5,505 bases of DNA from Micavibrio sp. (GTDB lineage Bacteria; Pseudomonadota; Alphaproteobacteria; Micavibrionales; Micavibrionaceae), in assembly GCA_027066695.1 (NCBI GenBank), contig JAMONE010000241.1, forward strand, positions 1 to 5,505, given 5' to 3'. The position numbers were made by a program, and so were the translations under genes. Position 1 is the stretch's first letter; each line of letters opens with the position of its first letter. Positions 5,496-5,505 of this stretch are shown here, piece after piece. The notes beneath the pieces were generated by a model. It saw only the letters and a list, made by a program, of their open reading frames with translations, was not told where the DNA came from and searched no databases.

Positions 5496-5505
5496 ATGTT
5501 TTCTT
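5496..5505 (+). CDS. Putative IS3-family transposase, first three codons only
   Basis: Only ATG TTT TCT T is inside the window, continuing past the edge. M-F-S is the N-terminus of one group of IS3-family transposases, and the gene would sit where expected, about 85 nt inside the apparent IS end and pointing inward. No good Shine-Dalgarno sequence precedes it; a palindrome does. Three codons cannot prove the identity. Confidence 0.3.

Larger units (their letters stand above)
5409..5505 (+). mobile_element. Left end of a probable IS3-family insertion sequence (partial)
   Basis: From about 5409 the sequence TGATGTGCCCCTAGATTTG continuing to TAGACACC (5428-5435) has the form of IS3-family terminal inverted repeats: a TG start, a C-run, a T-rich middle and a GACAC-type end. 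At the edge, ATGTTTTCT (5496-5504) fits the M-F-S start seen in a group of IS3-family transposases (MFSYEDR...). The rest of the element and its right end lie outside the window, so this rests on recalled family patterns and a short match. The exact outer end (5409 or 5412) is uncertain. Confidence 0.45.

Overview
The window reads as a piece of a moderate-to-low GC proteobacterial chromosome. An alphaproteobacterium is my best guess, based on the style of the M3 peptidase and the palindromic 'GTCATCCCGAG...' intergenic repeat, but no single marker settles the taxonomy. The left third is one housekeeping gene with balanced base composition. Everything to its right is clearly more AT-rich and looks accessory.

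Layout. (1) 23-2059, + strand: a complete M3-family zinc oligopeptidase. (2) 2056-2952, - strand: two small, acidic, helix-rich proteins of unknown function. They look like diverged tandem paralogs, and each has a TATATT box exactly 29 nt before its start codon. The upstream copy also has a near-consensus sigma-70 promoter (TTGACA, 17 nt, TATATT). (3) 3058-3633, + strand: a divergently transcribed single-pass membrane protein of unknown function, probably translated from a leaderless mRNA, followed by a clear intrinsic terminator. (4) 3674-4179: 500 bases without a credible gene. The first 290 bases are densely palindromic (a small element with terminal inverted repeats plus four further hairpins); the rest is featureless AT-rich sequence. 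(5) 4180-5360, - strand: a tightly coupled two-gene unit of a HAD-IB phosphatase and, 2 nt later, a protein with one N-terminal membrane helix and a compact beta-rich domain. (6) 5409 to the right edge: what looks like the left end of an IS3-family insertion sequence, with the first codons of its transposase at the edge.

How the parts relate. The peptidase stands alone and ends tail-to-tail with the small-protein pair, sharing stop-codon bases and with no visible terminator between them. The small-protein pair and the membrane protein share one divergent control region with closely spaced back-to-back -35 boxes, so they may be regulated together. The phosphatase and membrane beta-domain pair is translationally coupled and lies between the palindromic block and the IS end, as expected for a mobile cassette. 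It is the best candidate here for an undescribed system, but the sequence alone does not show its function.
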